DNA of 64,000 bases, from positions 1,756,501-1,820,500 of the forward strand of contig NZ_CP087114.1 in the NCBI RefSeq assembly GCF_022559585.1, in the 5' to 3' direction. Within the stretch, counting starts at the first letter, position 1. The number at the start of each line of letters is the position of its first letter. Made by a program: the position numbers and the translations under genes. The stretch is from Bartonella machadoae (GTDB lineage Bacteria > Pseudomonadota > Alphaproteobacteria > Rhizobiales > Rhizobiaceae). Below are positions 1 to 13,491 of the stretch, piece by piece. The notes below the pieces were generated by a model, which saw nothing but the letters and a program-made list of their open reading frames with translations, was not told where the DNA came from and searched no databases.

Positions 1-2085
<2,085 letters not shown>

Positions 2086-2129
2086 CTACGTGAAGAGAAT
2101 CCACGTGAACACATGCGCATCAATGAAAT

Positions 2130-3791
2130 CTATGTAAGAAGTTTTTGAGCAGCTGCACGGGCTTCTTGTGTAATCTGCTCCCCTGCTAACATGCGAGCAA
2201 TTTCTTCTGCACGTTCATGCTCCTCCATTTTATGAACCCCCGTCATAAAACGCCCTTTATCACCACTTTCAACCTTTGAAATAAGAAAATGGCTATGCGC
2301 TTTTGAAGCGACCTGTGGTGCATGTGTAATCGCAAAAACCTGAACATTTTGTGATAAACGCTGCAACCGTTGTCCAATAGCAGCTGCAACAGCTCCCCCA
2401 ACCCCCGTATCAATTTCGTCAAAAATCAATGTCGGCGCAGATCCACGATCAGACAAAACAACCTTTAACGCTAACAAAAAACGAGACAATTCACCACCAG
2501 AAGCCACACTGAGCATTGGTCCTGCTCGTGTTCCGGGATTGGTTCGAACCCAATATTCTATACGATCTATCCCTTCTGCACTTCGTTTTTCAGCATCACT
2601 TTGTATTTCAACGATAAATTCTGCTTTTTCGAGCTTCAATGCTGGTAATTCAACCATCACGCTTTCAGACAAGTGATTTGCTGCTTCTCGACGCTTTGTT
2701 GACAAAGCTTGTGCTAATATATCATAATTTTTTTTTGCTTCCCTTGCCTCATCTTCAAGATGGGTTAATAGCGCTTGCGCATCCTCAAAATCAGCAAGCT
2801 CCGCATCCATTTTATCACGCAACGAAACCAATTCATCCGCAGGAACCTGATATTTACGAGCAAAACCACGAAGAGCAAAAAGACGCTCTTCTATCCGCTC
2901 CAATTCACCAGTATCAAAATCCAATGCCCGCATTGCGGCCTCGACCCCTTCTTGTGCTGTTGCAAGCGCATGTAATGCTTCATCAATAGATTTCACTACA
3001 GGTGTAATGAGCTCTTGCGCTTCAGGGATTTTTCGTTCCAATCGCCTCACCAAATTAGACAGGACAGGAATGGGTGATTTAGAACCACTCAAGAGATCAT
3101 CAGCCTCCTTAATATCTGTCGCTATTTTTTCTAATTTAAGCATATCCGCACGACGAAGAGACAAAGCCTCTTCTTCACCAACTTGAAAATCAAGCTTTTC
3201 AAGCTCTTCCACACACGCACGAAGATAATCAGCCTCACGCATAGCATTTTCTACTTTACTACGCTGTTGTTGCAAACGCTCTTCAAATTCACGCCATACC
3301 CGATAGGATTGGCGTAAATTTTCTGTTTCACCCTCAAGCCCCCCAAAGGCATCTAATAACTGACGATGTGTTGCAACATCAACAAGTGCACGATCATCAT
3401 GCTGTCCGTGGATTTCAACCAACAGACCACCAACAGACCGCATAAAGGCTACACTCGCAACCTGATCATTGATAAAAACACGACTACGACCATCACTTGA
3501 TTGCACACGTCGTAAAATAATATCACCCTCATCATCAAAACCATTGTCACGGAGAAGATGGCGCGCAGGATGTGCAACAGGAACATCAAAGACAGCGGTC
3601 ACCTGCCCTTGTGCAGCACCATGACGCACAAGCGAAGCATCACCGCGCCCACCAAGAGCGAGCGACAAAGCATCAAGGAGAATAGATTTCCCAGCACCTG
3701 TTTCTCCAGTCAAAACCGATAAACCCGCTGTGAAATGAATATCAAGCGTTTCGATCAAAACAATATTATGAATCGAAAGCTGTATCAGCAT
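2130..3791 (-). CDS. recN: DNA repair protein RecN
   Basis: SMC-like ATPase acting in recombinational repair of double-strand breaks. The 553 residues have the usual RecN length. A Walker A motif (GETGAGKS, about residues 29-36) sits in the N-terminal half-domain. A long charged helical coiled-coil region follows (about 150-370). The C-terminal half-domain has the ABC signature SVASGGELSRF and Walker B with the RecN-type LIFDEIDTGVGG. The start ATG lies 6 bp after the bamD stop, which implies co-transcription with bamD and probably ligA. This neighbourhood is the normal one in rhizobial relatives. Confidence 0.97.
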   Translation of the reverse strand: MLIQLSIHNIVLIETLDIHFTAGLSVLTGETGAGKSILLDALSLALGGRGDASLVRHGAAQGQVTAVFDVPVAHPARHLLRDNGFDDEGDIILRRVQSSDGRSRVFINDQVASVAFMRSVGGLLVEIHGQHDDRALVDVATHRQLLDAFGGLEGETENLRQSYRVWREFEERLQQQRSKVENAMREADYLRACVEELEKLDFQVGEEEALSLRRADMLKLEKIATDIKEADDLLSGSKSPIPVLSNLVRRLERKIPEAQELITPVVKSIDEALHALATAQEGVEAAMRALDFDTGELERIEERLFALRGFARKYQVPADELVSLRDKMDAELADFEDAQALLTHLEDEAREAKKNYDILAQALSTKRREAANHLSESVMVELPALKLEKAEFIVEIQSDAEKRSAEGIDRIEYWVRTNPGTRAGPMLSVASGGELSRFLLALKVVLSDRGSAPTLIFDEIDTGVGGAVAAAIGQRLQRLSQNVQVFAITHAPQVASKAHSHFLISKVESGDKGRFMTGVHKMEEHERAEEIARMLAGEQITQEARAAAQKLLT

Positions 3792-3797
3792 ATAAAA

Positions 3798-4691
3798 TCA
3801 ACGTACCTTCTTCTTACCACCACTTAAAGCATGTGAGATCCAAGAAGATTTATGCTCCTGTGGAGATATACTATTTTTTTGCAATAAATTATAAGAAAAT
3901 TTATACCACTCACTTTTAGGATAATTGCGTCCTAAAATAGCCGTTGCTGTCTGCGCTTCCGCAGTCAAGCCAAGAGAAAGATTAACCTCCGTCAAGCGAA
4001 AAAGTGCTTCTTCAACTTGATTTGTATCGGAATATTCCTCAACCACTGTACGAAACCTTCGACTTGCAGCAAGATAGCGCCGCCCCTCTTCATAATAACG
4101 GCCAACCTGCATTTCCTTACCAGCCAACTGCTCTCGTCCAAAACGTATTTTTGCTTTAGCATCTTCAACATATTCAGAATGTGGATAGTGCTCCACGAGA
4201 AGCTGCATCGCAGCAATAGCACGTTTTGTATCACGTTGATCTCGTGTAACATCAGGGATTCGACGGAAAGAAGAAAGACCGATAATATAATATGCATAAG
4301 CGGCATCATCTGCCTCTGGATAAAGAGTGATATAGCGCTGAGCCATACTAATTGAATCATCATACTTACCAAGTCGATAATTTGTAAAAGCACCCATCAC
4401 CAAGGATTTACGACCCCAATCCGTATAAGCATACTGCTTTTCAATCGTTAGAAACTTTTTTGATGCATCTGCGAGTCGTCCACTCTCAAAGCTCGCAAGC
4501 GCCTGATTATATAAAACATCTGGTGGATCGATTTTTAACACATACGCAGACGGATCAAGAGTATTTTTCTCTTTAAATAAACAACCTGCTAATAGGCAAC
4601 TGCTTCCCAAAAGCATCACCCCCAACACCTTGCGGACAAGGTTAGATTTCCTATCTGCCATATTTTCAATAGATATATAAGATTTTGTCAT
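3798..4691 (-). CDS. bamD: Outer membrane assembly lipoprotein BamD (ComL)
   Basis: Lipoprotein subunit of the BAM complex that inserts beta-barrel proteins into the outer membrane. The N-terminus is a lipoprotein signal with hydrophobic stretch VLGVMLLGSSCLLAG and a lipobox Cys at residue 37. The mature part is built of TPR-like helices (FESGRLADASKKFLTIEKQY and following). The ATG at 4691 has a GGAGG about 11 bases upstream; an internal ATG at 4661 (MADRKSN) would give a more usual signal length and cannot be excluded. It precedes recN by 6 bp. Confidence 0.93.
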   Translation of the reverse strand: MTKSYISIENMADRKSNLVRKVLGVMLLGSSCLLAGCLFKEKNTLDPSAYVLKIDPPDVLYNQALASFESGRLADASKKFLTIEKQYAYTDWGRKSLVMGAFTNYRLGKYDDSISMAQRYITLYPEADDAAYAYYIIGLSSFRRIPDVTRDQRDTKRAIAAMQLLVEHYPHSEYVEDAKAKIRFGREQLAGKEMQVGRYYEEGRRYLAASRRFRTVVEEYSDTNQVEEALFRLTEVNLSLGLTAEAQTATAILGRNYPKSEWYKFSYNLLQKNSISPQEHKSSWISHALSGGKKKVR

Positions 4692-4861
4692 AGTTTTTCC
4701 GGCCTCCAGAGAATGTCACCTTGTAGCATAAATCATTTATGAGACGTTTTTATATCATATCACTTTAAAATCCACTAACCAATTTAGTGACTTAGGTCAA
4801 CCATCCCCTTAAAAATCAAAAAGGCTATAAAAAAATCTTTTTAATTTTTGTACGAGGCTCC

Positions 4862-5737
4862 CTACAAGTAACTTTTTTCGTAACAAGATTCATCCGCTAA
4901 CACAGCTTTTACCAATTGCGAATTCATTCTATGCCCACTACAATAGGAACGAAACAATCCAATAAAAGGGGCTCCAAGTAAAGCAGTATCACCAATCGCA
5001 TCAAGCATTTTATGTCGCACACATTCATTTTCCCAATAAGGACCTTCTGGATTCATAATTTTGTCATGAAGTCCAATGATAAGAGAATTTTCTAAAGAAG
5101 CCCCTATTCCTTTCCCAGAAGTCCATAATTTTTCTACATCTTTGACAAAACCAAAAGTGCGCGCACGTGACAAATGGTCGCGAAAACCTGCTGTGGTAAG
5201 GTCAAAATAAAAATGTTGCTTCCCAATAGCCGAAGAAGGAAAAGAAATCGTAATATCAAAACGACGCCCATCAAACGGCAAAAATTCCGCAAAACCACTA
5301 GAAACTTCAACACGCATGGGCTTTTTAATAACGAAATAAGCACGCAACGCATTTTGCTGTACAAGACCAGCTTCTTCAAAAGCTTGACAATACTGCCATG
5401 CTCCCCCATCCAAAATAGGAATTTCATGACTCGACACTTCAATAACAAGGTTATCCAAATTATAAGCGGCAATCGCAGCCATCAAATGTTCGATTGTTTC
5501 AATTCTAAACGCATCATTTCCAAGCACTGTTGATAATTCAGTCGCTCCTGTCTGTGATGCATGCGCGTAAAGGACTTGATCTTTTTCTCCCAATCCACAA
5601 CGCTTAAAAACAATACCATGTCCCACCTCAGCTGGCTGTATCTTCACCTCAGAGAGACACCCACTATGAACACCATAGCCCTTTAATACTACGTTTTTTT
5701 TTAGAGTGGACTGATATTTTTGCATCAGACTTATCAT
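4862..5737 (-). CDS. lpxC: UDP-3-O-acyl-N-acetylglucosamine deacetylase LpxC
   Basis: Zinc enzyme that commits UDP-acyl-GlcNAc to lipid A synthesis. The 291 residues match the family length. The N-terminal half has the substrate-loop signature (VVLKGYGVHSG) and the zinc histidine in TIEHLMAA. The C-terminal half has HKMLDAIGDTALLG, carrying the second zinc His and the zinc Asp, and the catalytic-base histidine in GHRMNSQLV. An ATG at codon 5 (5725) is an equally plausible start. It lies downstream of ftsZ, separated by strong inverted repeats, so it may have its own promoter. Confidence 0.97.
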   Translation of the reverse strand: MISLMQKYQSTLKKNVVLKGYGVHSGCLSEVKIQPAEVGHGIVFKRCGLGEKDQVLYAHASQTGATELSTVLGNDAFRIETIEHLMAAIAAYNLDNLVIEVSSHEIPILDGGAWQYCQAFEEAGLVQQNALRAYFVIKKPMRVEVSSGFAEFLPFDGRRFDITISFPSSAIGKQHFYFDLTTAGFRDHLSRARTFGFVKDVEKLWTSGKGIGASLENSLIIGLHDKIMNPEGPYWENECVRHKMLDAIGDTALLGAPFIGLFRSYCSGHRMNSQLVKAVLADESCYEKSYL

Positions 5738-5806
5738 GTTACTTTATTGAAGTGTTTTTACAACATTATACTTATAAAACTATAAAAATGATATGTATAG
5801 CAAATA

Positions 5807-5835
5807 ATAAACCCGTTTATAATAAACGGGTTTAT
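5807..5835 (-). terminator. Hairpin between ftsZ and lpxC
   Basis: A 13-bp perfect inverted repeat (5807-5819 with 5823-5835, core AAACCCGTTTA) with a 3-base loop, followed on the minus strand by TTATTTG. It fits an intrinsic terminator for the ftsZ transcript but is symmetrical enough to act in both directions. Confidence 0.6.
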
Positions 5836-5902
5836 AATAAAAAATAGAGTATTTTTTACAACAACGAAGTATAGATTACCATTTAAGGTGTTCAACCATC
5901 AT

Positions 5903-5926
5903 AAAAGATCTATTAAAAGATCTTTT
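5903..5926. terminator. AT-rich hairpin just after ftsZ
   Basis: AAAAGATC (5903-5910) pairs with GATCTTTT (5919-5926), loop of 8. It lies 18 bp past the ftsZ stop. The stem is short and AT-rich, so it may be a weak or bidirectional terminator working with the hairpin at 5807. Confidence 0.4.
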
Positions 5927-5943
5927 TTCTCAATTTTGCGCCA

Positions 5944-7686
5944 TTAATTGACCTGACGGCGCAAAAATGCTGGTATCTCTAATTGATCTTCTTCGCTTAT
6001 AAAATTACGTTGATCTTGCGGAACCTGAGGGTGCAATTCACCAGAACGACGTGGCACATAAACAGAAGCATCCTGAGAGCTTTTATTATAAACCGATGCT
6101 TCTTTCTGCTGAGAAGATCTCACAGCAGGCTCTAGGCGAGCTTCTGGTTCAACTTCCTCACGATGTGTCAAGCTCTGTTTCAAACGCTGCCAAAGATTGC
6201 GCGGCCCTTGACTAGCTGCTGGTGCGCTCTCACGCTGTGTATGAACAACAGGAGGAAAATCTTTTAACTCAGGCATACGCATTGGTGAACGTACTTGCAT
6301 CTGTTGTACTTGTTTGTCTTTCTGCTTCACAACCTCTGTCATCTCATCAAGAGCATGCGCCGTAGCCTCCATACTTACAGGTGCAACCATTGATTGCTGA
6401 GAAGTACGGCGAACTTGCATACGTGGTGCATTTGGTATCTGACTATGCACAACACTCGAAGCATAAGGAACTGGATTTGCACTTCGTGCAGCAACGGCCT
6501 CCGCAGGCTGTGCAAAGATTTGACTCTTAGGGCGGAACTGTTCTCCAGCCGATTTACCCTTTTCTATCTCAAGGGACTCTATTACTTCTACCATGGACTC
6601 AGAACGCAAAGGGGGTGACTGAACATGAAAAGAAGTCTGCGACGCTGCGGGTTCACTCTTACGAATTGACGCGGCAGGTCTTTGCAGCTGAGGATGAGAC
6701 GGCTGAATGATATCACTCACCTCACGATCAATACCCGTTGCAACCACAGAAACACGAATAACACCTTCTAATGACTCGTCATCAATAGCACCAAAGATAA
6801 CATTGGCATCTGCATCCACTTCTTCGCGAATACGATTAGCAGCTTCATCAACTTCAAAGAGCGTCATATCACGCCCTCCCGTAATAGAAATAAGCAAGCC
6901 ACGCGCACCCCGCATAGAAGTATCATCCAACAGTGGATTCGCGATAGCGGCTTCAGCAGCAGCCAAAGCACGACCTTCACCAGATGCCTCACCTGTTCCC
7001 ATCATTGCTCGACCCATTTCATGCATAACAGAACGCACATCGGCAAAATCAAGATTAATGAGACCCTCTTTAATCATAAGATCCGTAATAGAGGCCACAC
7101 CGGAATAAAGTACTTGATCAGCCATAGCAAATGCATCAGCAAATGTTGTTTTTTCATCCGCAATTCGAAAAAGATTCTGATTAGGAATAACAATCAAGGT
7201 ATCAACAGATTTTTGCAATTCTTCAATACCAGCCTCTGCCGTTTTCATACGCCGTGCACCTTCAAACTGAAATGGCTTTGTGACCACACCAACGGTCAAA
7301 ATACCTTTTTCACGCGCTGCGCGAGCCACAACGGGTGCCGCCCCAGTTCCAGTGCCACCCCCCATACCAGCAGTAATAAAAACCATATGGGAATCTGCTA
7401 GATGGTCGATAATTTCATCGATACATTCCTCTGCCGCCGCCTGTCCTACTTCTGGCAGAGCACCAGCACCTAGCCCTTCCGTAACGGCTGCACCAAGCTG
7501 GATAACACGTTCAGCTTTTGACATAGCCAAAGCCTGTGCATCAGTATTTGCTACAACAAAATCAACTCCCTGAAGACCAGCATTAATCATATTATTCACG
7601 GCATTTCCACCACCACCGCCAACACCAAAAACGGTAATGCGTGGTTTTAATTCCGCGATATCTGGCCGATGCAGATTAATCGTCAT
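5944..7686 (-). CDS. ftsZ: Cell division GTPase FtsZ
   Basis: Tubulin-like GTPase that forms the cytokinetic ring. The GTPase domain (about residues 10-320) shows [14 protein letters not shown] and the tubulin signature [13 protein letters not shown] long low-complexity, Gln/Pro/Ser-rich linker of roughly 240 residues follows, ending in the conserved tail IPAFLRRQ, which binds FtsA and other partners. The start is the ATG at 7686 (MTINLHRPD), which has AGAAGGA upstream; the frame is open 8 codons further. The protein is 580 residues, far longer than the 380-400 of E. coli, as is common in alphaproteobacteria. It is the last gene of the division cluster, 68 bp after ftsA. Confidence 0.98.
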   Translation of the reverse strand: MTINLHRPDIAELKPRITVFGVGGGGGNAVNNMINAGLQGVDFVVANTDAQALAMSKAERVIQLGAAVTEGLGAGALPEVGQAAAEECIDEIIDHLADSHMVFITAGMGGGTGTGAAPVVARAAREKGILTVGVVTKPFQFEGARRMKTAEAGIEELQKSVDTLIVIPNQNLFRIADEKTTFADAFAMADQVLYSGVASITDLMIKEGLINLDFADVRSVMHEMGRAMMGTGEASGEGRALAAAEAAIANPLLDDTSMRGARGLLISITGGRDMTLFEVDEAANRIREEVDADANVIFGAIDDESLEGVIRVSVVATGIDREVSDIIQPSHPQLQRPAASIRKSEPAASQTSFHVQSPPLRSESMVEVIESLEIEKGKSAGEQFRPKSQIFAQPAEAVAARSANPVPYASSVVHSQIPNAPRMQVRRTSQQSMVAPVSMEATAHALDEMTEVVKQKDKQVQQMQVRSPMRMPELKDFPPVVHTQRESAPAASQGPRNLWQRLKQSLTHREEVEPEARLEPAVRSSQQKEASVYNKSSQDASVYVPRRSGELHPQVPQDQRNFISEEDQLEIPAFLRRQVN

Positions 7687-7754
7687 TTTCTTTTCCTTCT
7701 CATAAAACATCGCAAGCCCAAGCGATAAAATTTAACTTACCTCGATAAACTTAT

Positions 7755-9056
7755 TTAAAAACTCTCACGCAACCACTGACCAACACGCTGAAAATACCCA
7801 CGCGTGCCCGTCGATAAATGTTTTACTGCACCCTGCATTGTTTTTTCTTCAAACCCCACCAATTGCGGATAAATCAACAATCCAACAGCAGATGTAAATG
7901 CCGCCCCTTTTGCAAGAGAAGGAAGCCTTGAGATACCTAAAGGCCGTCCTATGCGAACATTTCTTCCCAAAATACTCCGTGCCATTTCTGGCAATCCTGT
8001 TAACTGGCTAGCTCCTCCAGTCAAAATGACACGCTTACCAATAATGTGACCAAAACCAGAACGATTTAAACAATCACGTACCATCTCTAGAATTTCTTCA
8101 ATACGCGCACGAATGATACGACCAAGAACAGCACGAGGATATTGCGTTTCACGCTGTCCATTCCCAATCTCTGCCACATTAATCATATGTCGTTCATCAG
8201 AACTTGTCAGAAGTGCTGAACCATAGACAACCTTTAAACGCTCTGCCTCTGCAAGTGACATAGAGAAACCACGTGCAACATCAAGCGTTACATGATTCCC
8301 ACCAATCGCGAGTGCATCTGCATGGACAAATTTTCCTTCAAAGAACACTGAAAATGTTGTTGTTCCACCACCAAAATCAATACATGCCGCCCCCAAATGT
8401 GCCTCATCATTCATCAAAACAGCAAGACCACTCGCAAAAGGCGTTGCAACCATTGCTTCAACACTCAAATGTGCACGATTAATACAGGTTTCTAAATTAC
8501 GCAAAGACGCTGTTTCCGCAGAGACCACATGCACATCGACACCAAACAATTCTCCCGCCATTCCAATAGGATCAGAAATCCCTTTATCTCCATCCAAGAC
8601 ATAAGAGACCGGAACGGAATGCATGACATGACGTTCAGCATCAAAAGCTTTGCGAGAAACATCTGAAAAGGCCACACGCACATCGCGCTGGGTCACTTCA
8701 CGACCATTCAAACGGACCATGCCATTGATAAAAGCACTTTGCAGTCGGCTTGAAGAAAAGTTGACAATCACCGAATCCACAACCAAACCAGCCATTTTTT
8801 CTGCGGCATCAACAGCCAACCGTATTGATTGCTCTGCCGCAAACATATCCATCACAACACCCGATTTTATACCGCGTGAGCGCTGCACTCCAAAGCCTAG
8901 AATTTCCATAGAATGTGTACGACCATGCAAATAGTGCGTATGTTTCAAAGGACGCAAACAAGCAATAAGACAAACAATTTTACTTGAACCAACATCAAGC
9001 ACCGTTAGAAAGCGTGTTTTGCGTCCTCCCATATGCTTTGATCCGAGCAACGTCAT
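7755..9056 (-). CDS. ftsA: Cell division protein FtsA
   Basis: Actin-like ATPase that ties FtsZ filaments to the inner membrane and recruits late division proteins. The 433 residues show the actin fold: phosphate 1 loop (LDVGSSKIVCLIA), the 1C domain insertion, phosphate 2 (AACIDFGGGTTTFSV) and the adenosine motif (VILTGGASQLTGL). The C-terminus (QRVGQWLRESF) is a short amphipathic membrane-targeting helix. Its ATG overlaps the ftsQ stop as ATGA, which points to translational coupling. Confidence 0.97.
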   Translation of the reverse strand: MTLLGSKHMGGRKTRFLTVLDVGSSKIVCLIACLRPLKHTHYLHGRTHSMEILGFGVQRSRGIKSGVVMDMFAAEQSIRLAVDAAEKMAGLVVDSVIVNFSSSRLQSAFINGMVRLNGREVTQRDVRVAFSDVSRKAFDAERHVMHSVPVSYVLDGDKGISDPIGMAGELFGVDVHVVSAETASLRNLETCINRAHLSVEAMVATPFASGLAVLMNDEAHLGAACIDFGGGTTTFSVFFEGKFVHADALAIGGNHVTLDVARGFSMSLAEAERLKVVYGSALLTSSDERHMINVAEIGNGQRETQYPRAVLGRIIRARIEEILEMVRDCLNRSGFGHIIGKRVILTGGASQLTGLPEMARSILGRNVRIGRPLGISRLPSLAKGAAFTSAVGLLIYPQLVGFEEKTMQGAVKHLSTGTRGYFQRVGQWLRESF

Positions 9057-9961
9057 AGGCTTCCTGCCTTTCGCGCTTTCAAAATGCGCTCTTCTTCTGC
9101 CACAGCAGCGCTACGACGTTCCAAAGCTTCATCGGACAAGGAAACTGTAATACGATCAGAAAGACGTAAATCAATACTGAGAATATCACGAGAAAAAAGA
9201 TCTTGTATTGTACCCGTTTTTATCAAAGAAGAAAGCCTTTCAAGTGCATCATTTTCAGGCAACATAATGCGTAGCCCATTATCCAAAACAAGATCCCAGC
9301 GCCGATCACCTACACGCACAAAAGCACGAACACGATTGTACAACTGTGGATACGAAGAAAGCTCTTGAAGAAACATTTTAGCCGCATTTTGTGCACCCTG
9401 CCCAACCAAAAGAGGCAAATCTCGGATAGCTACACCTTTAAAAGGTAAAATGATACGACCTGTATCATCAACAATATCCATCATGCCATCATGTTGCCAA
9501 ATTGCATAAGGTTTACACTCTACAACTGAAATACGCACTTTATTGGGATAGATTTTTTGAACATTTGCCGATTGAACCCAAGCTTGCTGTTCTAAAACAA
9601 AACGCGCTTTATCAACATCAAAAGTGAAGATAGATTGAGCAAAATCAAGTTCTAAGAGCTTTAAAATCTCCTGCTTTTCCAAGCGCTTATTACCACTGAT
9701 ATCAACATCTGTGACCACAAAACCAATATCCTCTATGACAGATTTCACAATCACGCCCATATGACCATTTATTGAAAGCCCATAAAGCACTGTAAAAAAG
9801 AAAGACAACAAAACCGCAAAAGAGCCCAAATGGCGAGGAACATGAACACTGGCGATAAACTCAAACATAACCCGAAGAACGCGGCGATAAAGACGTGGCA
9901 AAACTGACACGAATGGCCCCTCCATCGAAACATTTGTTTTATTAACATTCAACGCATACAC
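9053..9961 (-). CDS. ftsQ: Cell division protein FtsQ
   Basis: Bitopic membrane protein of the divisome core (FtsQ-FtsL-FtsB). It has a cytoplasmic basic N-terminus, one membrane segment ([18 protein letters not shown]), a POTRA domain beginning at [18 protein letters not shown], and the FtsQ beta domain. The GTG at 9961 is chosen because GGAGGA stands 6 bases before it; an ATG seven codons upstream (9982) and one at 9925 are alternatives. With the GTG start the gene overlaps the end of ddlB by 13 bp, and its stop overlaps the ftsA start. Confidence 0.93.
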   Translation of the reverse strand: MYALNVNKTNVSMEGPFVSVLPRLYRRVLRVMFEFIASVHVPRHLGSFAVLLSFFFTVLYGLSINGHMGVIVKSVIEDIGFVVTDVDISGNKRLEKQEILKLLELDFAQSIFTFDVDKARFVLEQQAWVQSANVQKIYPNKVRISVVECKPYAIWQHDGMMDIVDDTGRIILPFKGVAIRDLPLLVGQGAQNAAKMFLQELSSYPQLYNRVRAFVRVGDRRWDLVLDNGLRIMLPENDALERLSSLIKTGTIQDLFSRDILSIDLRLSDRITVSLSDEALERRSAAVAEEERILKARKAGSL

Positions 9962-10869
9962 GACGCGTCCTCCACAATCCACTGAACAATATCGCCGTAA
10001 CTACGACCACTTGCTTTTGCAATATCAGGAACAAGAGAAGTGAGTGTCATACCGGGCTGGGTATTAATTTCAAGCCAAACCAATTCTCCTGTTTCCTCAT
10101 TAAAACGAAAATCAGAACGGCTAACACCTCGACAACCTATCGCCTGATGTGCAGCTAAAGACATTCTTTGCACCTTTTGGTAAATATTTAATGAAAGTTG
10201 TGCAGGACAAATATGAAGAGAACCTCCTGTTTTATATTTCGAGTCATAATCATAGAATTGAAACTGCTGATTGGGAATAATTTCACACACTTCCAGCATC
10301 TCATTTCCCAAAACGGCACAAGTAAGTTCACGACCAGGTATATATTTTTCAACAATCACCTCATCGGCATAAACCCATTCAGTCCCCACAATATGATGCG
10401 GCGGCGCAGTCTCACTTTCTTTGACAATCACCACACCAAAACTCGACCCTTCGCACACAGGCTTAATCACATAAGGGGGCTCTATCGGATGCCCTCGCCC
10501 AACAGCAAAACGGCTCATAACAACAGAAGGAGCAACTGGAACTCCAACACTTGCAACAACAATTTTTGCACGCCCCTTATCCATCGCCAATGCAGACGCC
10601 ATAACTCCAGAATGCGTATAAGGAATTTTCAAATATTCAAGAATTCCCTGAATACGACCATCTTCTCCAAAGGGACCATGCAAAGCATTAAAAGCAATAT
10701 CAGGCTGCAACTGTTCAAGAACAGAAGCAATATGCCCATCAACATCCACACGGCTTACACGATACCCCTGTGCTTCAAGAATATCAGCACAAGCAGTACC
10801 TGAAGACAAACTTACAGACCGCTCAGAGGAAATCCCCCCCATCAATACAGCTATATGTTCATCTTTCAT
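9949..10869 (-). CDS. ddlB: D-alanine--D-alanine ligase
   Basis: ATP-grasp ligase making the D-Ala-D-Ala dipeptide used by MurF. The 306 residues match the family. Seen: the N-terminal motif [32 protein letters not shown]-grasp strands ([15 protein letters not shown]), and the C-terminal [17 protein letters not shown] that carries magnesium ligands. AGGAGGG lies upstream of the ATG. It lies between murB and ftsQ; a 239-bp gap upstream separates it from murB. Confidence 0.97.
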   Translation of the reverse strand: MKDEHIAVLMGGISSERSVSLSSGTACADILEAQGYRVSRVDVDGHIASVLEQLQPDIAFNALHGPFGEDGRIQGILEYLKIPYTHSGVMASALAMDKGRAKIVVASVGVPVAPSVVMSRFAVGRGHPIEPPYVIKPVCEGSSFGVVIVKESETAPPHHIVGTEWVYADEVIVEKYIPGRELTCAVLGNEMLEVCEIIPNQQFQFYDYDSKYKTGGSLHICPAQLSLNIYQKVQRMSLAAHQAIGCRGVSRSDFRFNEETGELVWLEINTQPGMTLTSLVPDIAKASGRSYGDIVQWIVEDASCMR

Positions 10870-11108
10870 AACAATTCACCCTCCTTTGTCTACTATATAT
10901 AGACTACATAAAAACCACTGATACCATATACAGAAAATACTAAGATTTATCCTTGCGAATCAATTACCTAGCATTTTTTGTAATGAATCAGACTCAGGCG
11001 CAAGACGCAAGAGCTTCTCTGTTAATTTATTGATTCTTAATGGAATTTTTTTATTATCTCTTTGATATGACTCAATTTTTTTATTGCATTTTTAATGCAC
11101 ACAATAAA

Positions 11109-12086
11109 TCAAGGAAACGGTTCAAAAGAGACAACATTTCGACCTTGTTCAAATTGACCGACACGCCATATTTCCCATTGTAAGAGATGTCTTGAGTGTG
11201 CAAAAACACGTGCACGAACTGTTTCTCCCAAAGCCTCAAGATCATAGCCTGTCGCTTGCCCCGTATTGATCATAAAATTACAGTGCATTTCGCTCATTTG
11301 TGCACCACCAACCCGCAAACCACGGCATCCTGCTTCATCAATTACACGCCACGCAGATGTCCCTTCAGGATTGCGAAAAGTGGATCCACCTGTTTTTTCG
11401 CGAATAGGCTGCACTGTTTCCCGATGACGTGCCACTTCATCCATAGCAGCACGAATATCTTCTTTATTTCCTAAGTGTCCTTCCAACAAAGCAGCCGTAA
11501 AAATAAGATCTTCAGAAACATGACAATGACGATAGGAATATTGCATATCTTTTAAACTTAAGATATGGCGCTGTCCTTTACGATCAAAGGCATAGACCTC
11601 CACAACACGTGCCGCTGTCTCAATACCATTAGCCCCAGCATTCATTTTAAGTGCTCCTCCAAGACCACCAGGAATACCATGATAAAAATGAAAACCTGCA
11701 ACCTCAGCTTCTAAAGCAGCCGCTGCTAAATGTTTGTCTGCCGTAGCAGCACCAACAAAAAAACGCTTTGGAGAGACTTGCCGCACTTGTCCAAAGCCTT
11801 TTGCTGAAAGACGAATAACAACACCAGGAATGCCCCCATCACGTACCAAAAGATTAGAACCGATTCCCACAATGGTTACAGGAATAGAGAGAGGGAGATT
11901 TTTCAGGAAAAGAGCTAAATCTGCTTCATCAGCAGGTTGATAAAAAAGTTCTGCTAATCCGCCAGTGCGAAACCACGTCACCTTACGCATTCCTACATTA
12001 GGCGTAAGTTTACCTCTTATTCCACAAAGCAGCGGTTGCAATTGCGCCAACAGCGCTTCACCATCAATGCGTTGAAAATTTATCAT
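11109..12086 (-). CDS. murB: UDP-N-acetylenolpyruvoylglucosamine reductase MurB
   Basis: FAD enzyme that reduces the enolpyruvyl group to give UDP-MurNAc. Visible are the N-terminal [15 protein letters not shown], the FAD-binding [20 protein letters not shown], the substrate region [16 protein letters not shown], and GGSTFRNP with the catalytic serine region. It has type I MurB length (325 residues). The start overlaps the 3' end of murC by 23 bp. Confidence 0.97.
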   Translation of the reverse strand: MINFQRIDGEALLAQLQPLLCGIRGKLTPNVGMRKVTWFRTGGLAELFYQPADEADLALFLKNLPLSIPVTIVGIGSNLLVRDGGIPGVVIRLSAKGFGQVRQVSPKRFFVGAATADKHLAAAALEAEVAGFHFYHGIPGGLGGALKMNAGANGIETAARVVEVYAFDRKGQRHILSLKDMQYSYRHCHVSEDLIFTAALLEGHLGNKEDIRAAMDEVARHRETVQPIREKTGGSTFRNPEGTSAWRVIDEAGCRGLRVGGAQMSEMHCNFMINTGQATGYDLEALGETVRARVFAHSRHLLQWEIWRVGQFEQGRNVVSFEPFP

Positions 12087-13491
12087 TGCTATTCAAACTC
12101 GCCAACTGATGAGGCAAGGCACAAGCCCACTGTGTGATACTGCCCGCACCAAGAAAAACAACATAATCCCCCGCTTGAGCAAATGTAGAGACAATAGAAA
12201 CAATATCTTCTAGAGAATGAACCAAACGCACATCACGATGACCAGCCATTTGAATATGTTCGACCAGCTCTTGAGCACCAAAACCAGGGACAGGCTCTTC
12301 ACCAGCGGCATAGACTGGCGTAATCAATACTGTATCTGCATTATTAAAACAAGCAGCAAAATCATCAAACAAATGATACAAACGCGAGTAACGATGTGGT
12401 TGTGCAATCGCAATCACACGCCCTTTTGCACTTTCACGCGCGGCACATAAAACAGCTTTTATTTCGACAGGATGATGTCCATAGTCATCAAATATTTCAA
12501 TGCCACGCCAACTTCCTGTTTGCGTAAAACGCCGTTTTACGCCAGCAAATTCTGCTAAACCCTTTTTTATCGATTCATTTGAAATGCCAAGTTCATGAGC
12601 AATAGCAATCGCTGCTGTTGCATTAGAAACATTGTGTTGCCCAGACATTGGCAAAATTAAATTTTTTAACTCAGTCTTTTGACCAGTCTTGCGCGAACGA
12701 ATAACAACATCAAAATGCGTTTTTTGACCATCCATCGAAAGATTTAAAAAACGAACATCCGCTTGTGGATTGGCACCATAAGTAATGACCCAACGATCAT
12801 CAATACGGCCGGCCAACGATTGCACCTCTGGATGATCAAGGCACAAAATAGCAAAACCATAAAAAGGAACATTCTCTACAAATTGCTGAAAAGCGTCACG
12901 CACAGCATCAAAACTCCCATAATGGTCTAAATGCTCAGCATCAATATTGGTAACAACGGCAATGTCAGCAGGCAACCTTAAAAATGTACCATCACTTTCA
13001 TCCGCCTCAACGATCATCCAATCACCTTCTCCCATACGGGTGTTTGTACCATAAGCATTGATAATACCACCATTAATCACCACCGGATCCAAATGACCAG
13101 CAACAAGAAGGGCTGCGACCATAGATGTCGTTGTGGTTTTACCATGCGTACCACCAACAGCAATTGCCCGACGAAACCGCATAAGCTCCGCTAGCATTTC
13201 CGCACGTCTGACAAGTGGTAAATGCCTTTCTTTCGCAGCAATATATTCAGGATTTGTTTTTTTAACGGCAGTAGAAAAAACAACAACCTCTGCGTCTCCT
13301 AAATTTTCAGAATGATGGCCTATATGAACGTTAATTCCTTTTCTCCGTAAACGTTCAACATTTGCACTCTCAACTTGATCTGAGCCTTGGACTATATAGC
13401 CAAGATCATGAAAAACCTCAGCAATTCCACTCATACCAATACCACCAATTCCGATAAAATGGATAACGCCTATATTAAGCGGCATTTTCAT
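12064..13491 (-). CDS. murC: UDP-N-acetylmuramate--L-alanine ligase MurC
   Basis: Adds L-Ala to UDP-MurNAc. A Rossmann-like N-terminal domain ([16 protein letters not shown]) is followed by the Mur ligase P-loop [11 protein letters not shown], the central motif [16 protein letters not shown], and a C-terminal ligase domain with [10 protein letters not shown]. The ATG at 13491 (second codon of the open frame; a TTG precedes it) is used. It overlaps murG by 17 bp and murB by 23 bp. Confidence 0.97.
   Translation of the reverse strand: MKMPLNIGVIHFIGIGGIGMSGIAEVFHDLGYIVQGSDQVESANVERLRRKGINVHIGHHSENLGDAEVVVFSTAVKKTNPEYIAAKERHLPLVRRAEMLAELMRFRRAIAVGGTHGKTTTTSMVAALLVAGHLDPVVINGGIINAYGTNTRMGEGDWMIVEADESDGTFLRLPADIAVVTNIDAEHLDHYGSFDAVRDAFQQFVENVPFYGFAILCLDHPEVQSLAGRIDDRWVITYGANPQADVRFLNLSMDGQKTHFDVVIRSRKTGQKTELKNLILPMSGQHNVSNATAAIAIAHELGISNESIKKGLAEFAGVKRRFTQTGSWRGIEIFDDYGHHPVEIKAVLCAARESAKGRVIAIAQPHRYSRLYHLFDDFAACFNNADTVLITPVYAAGEEPVPGFGAQELVEHIQMAGHRDVRLVHSLEDIVSIVSTFAQAGDYVVFLGAGSITQWACALPHQLASLNSNDKFSTH

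Noticed and set aside
4742..4861. A Rho-independent terminator between lpxC and bamD.
   Set aside because: The AAAAAG/CTTTTT pairing is too weak and lies in simple A/T runs.
10198..10803. A 201-codon plus-strand frame.
   Set aside because: Antisense to ddlB, with a Asn/Arg/Thr-rich composition and no ribosome site.
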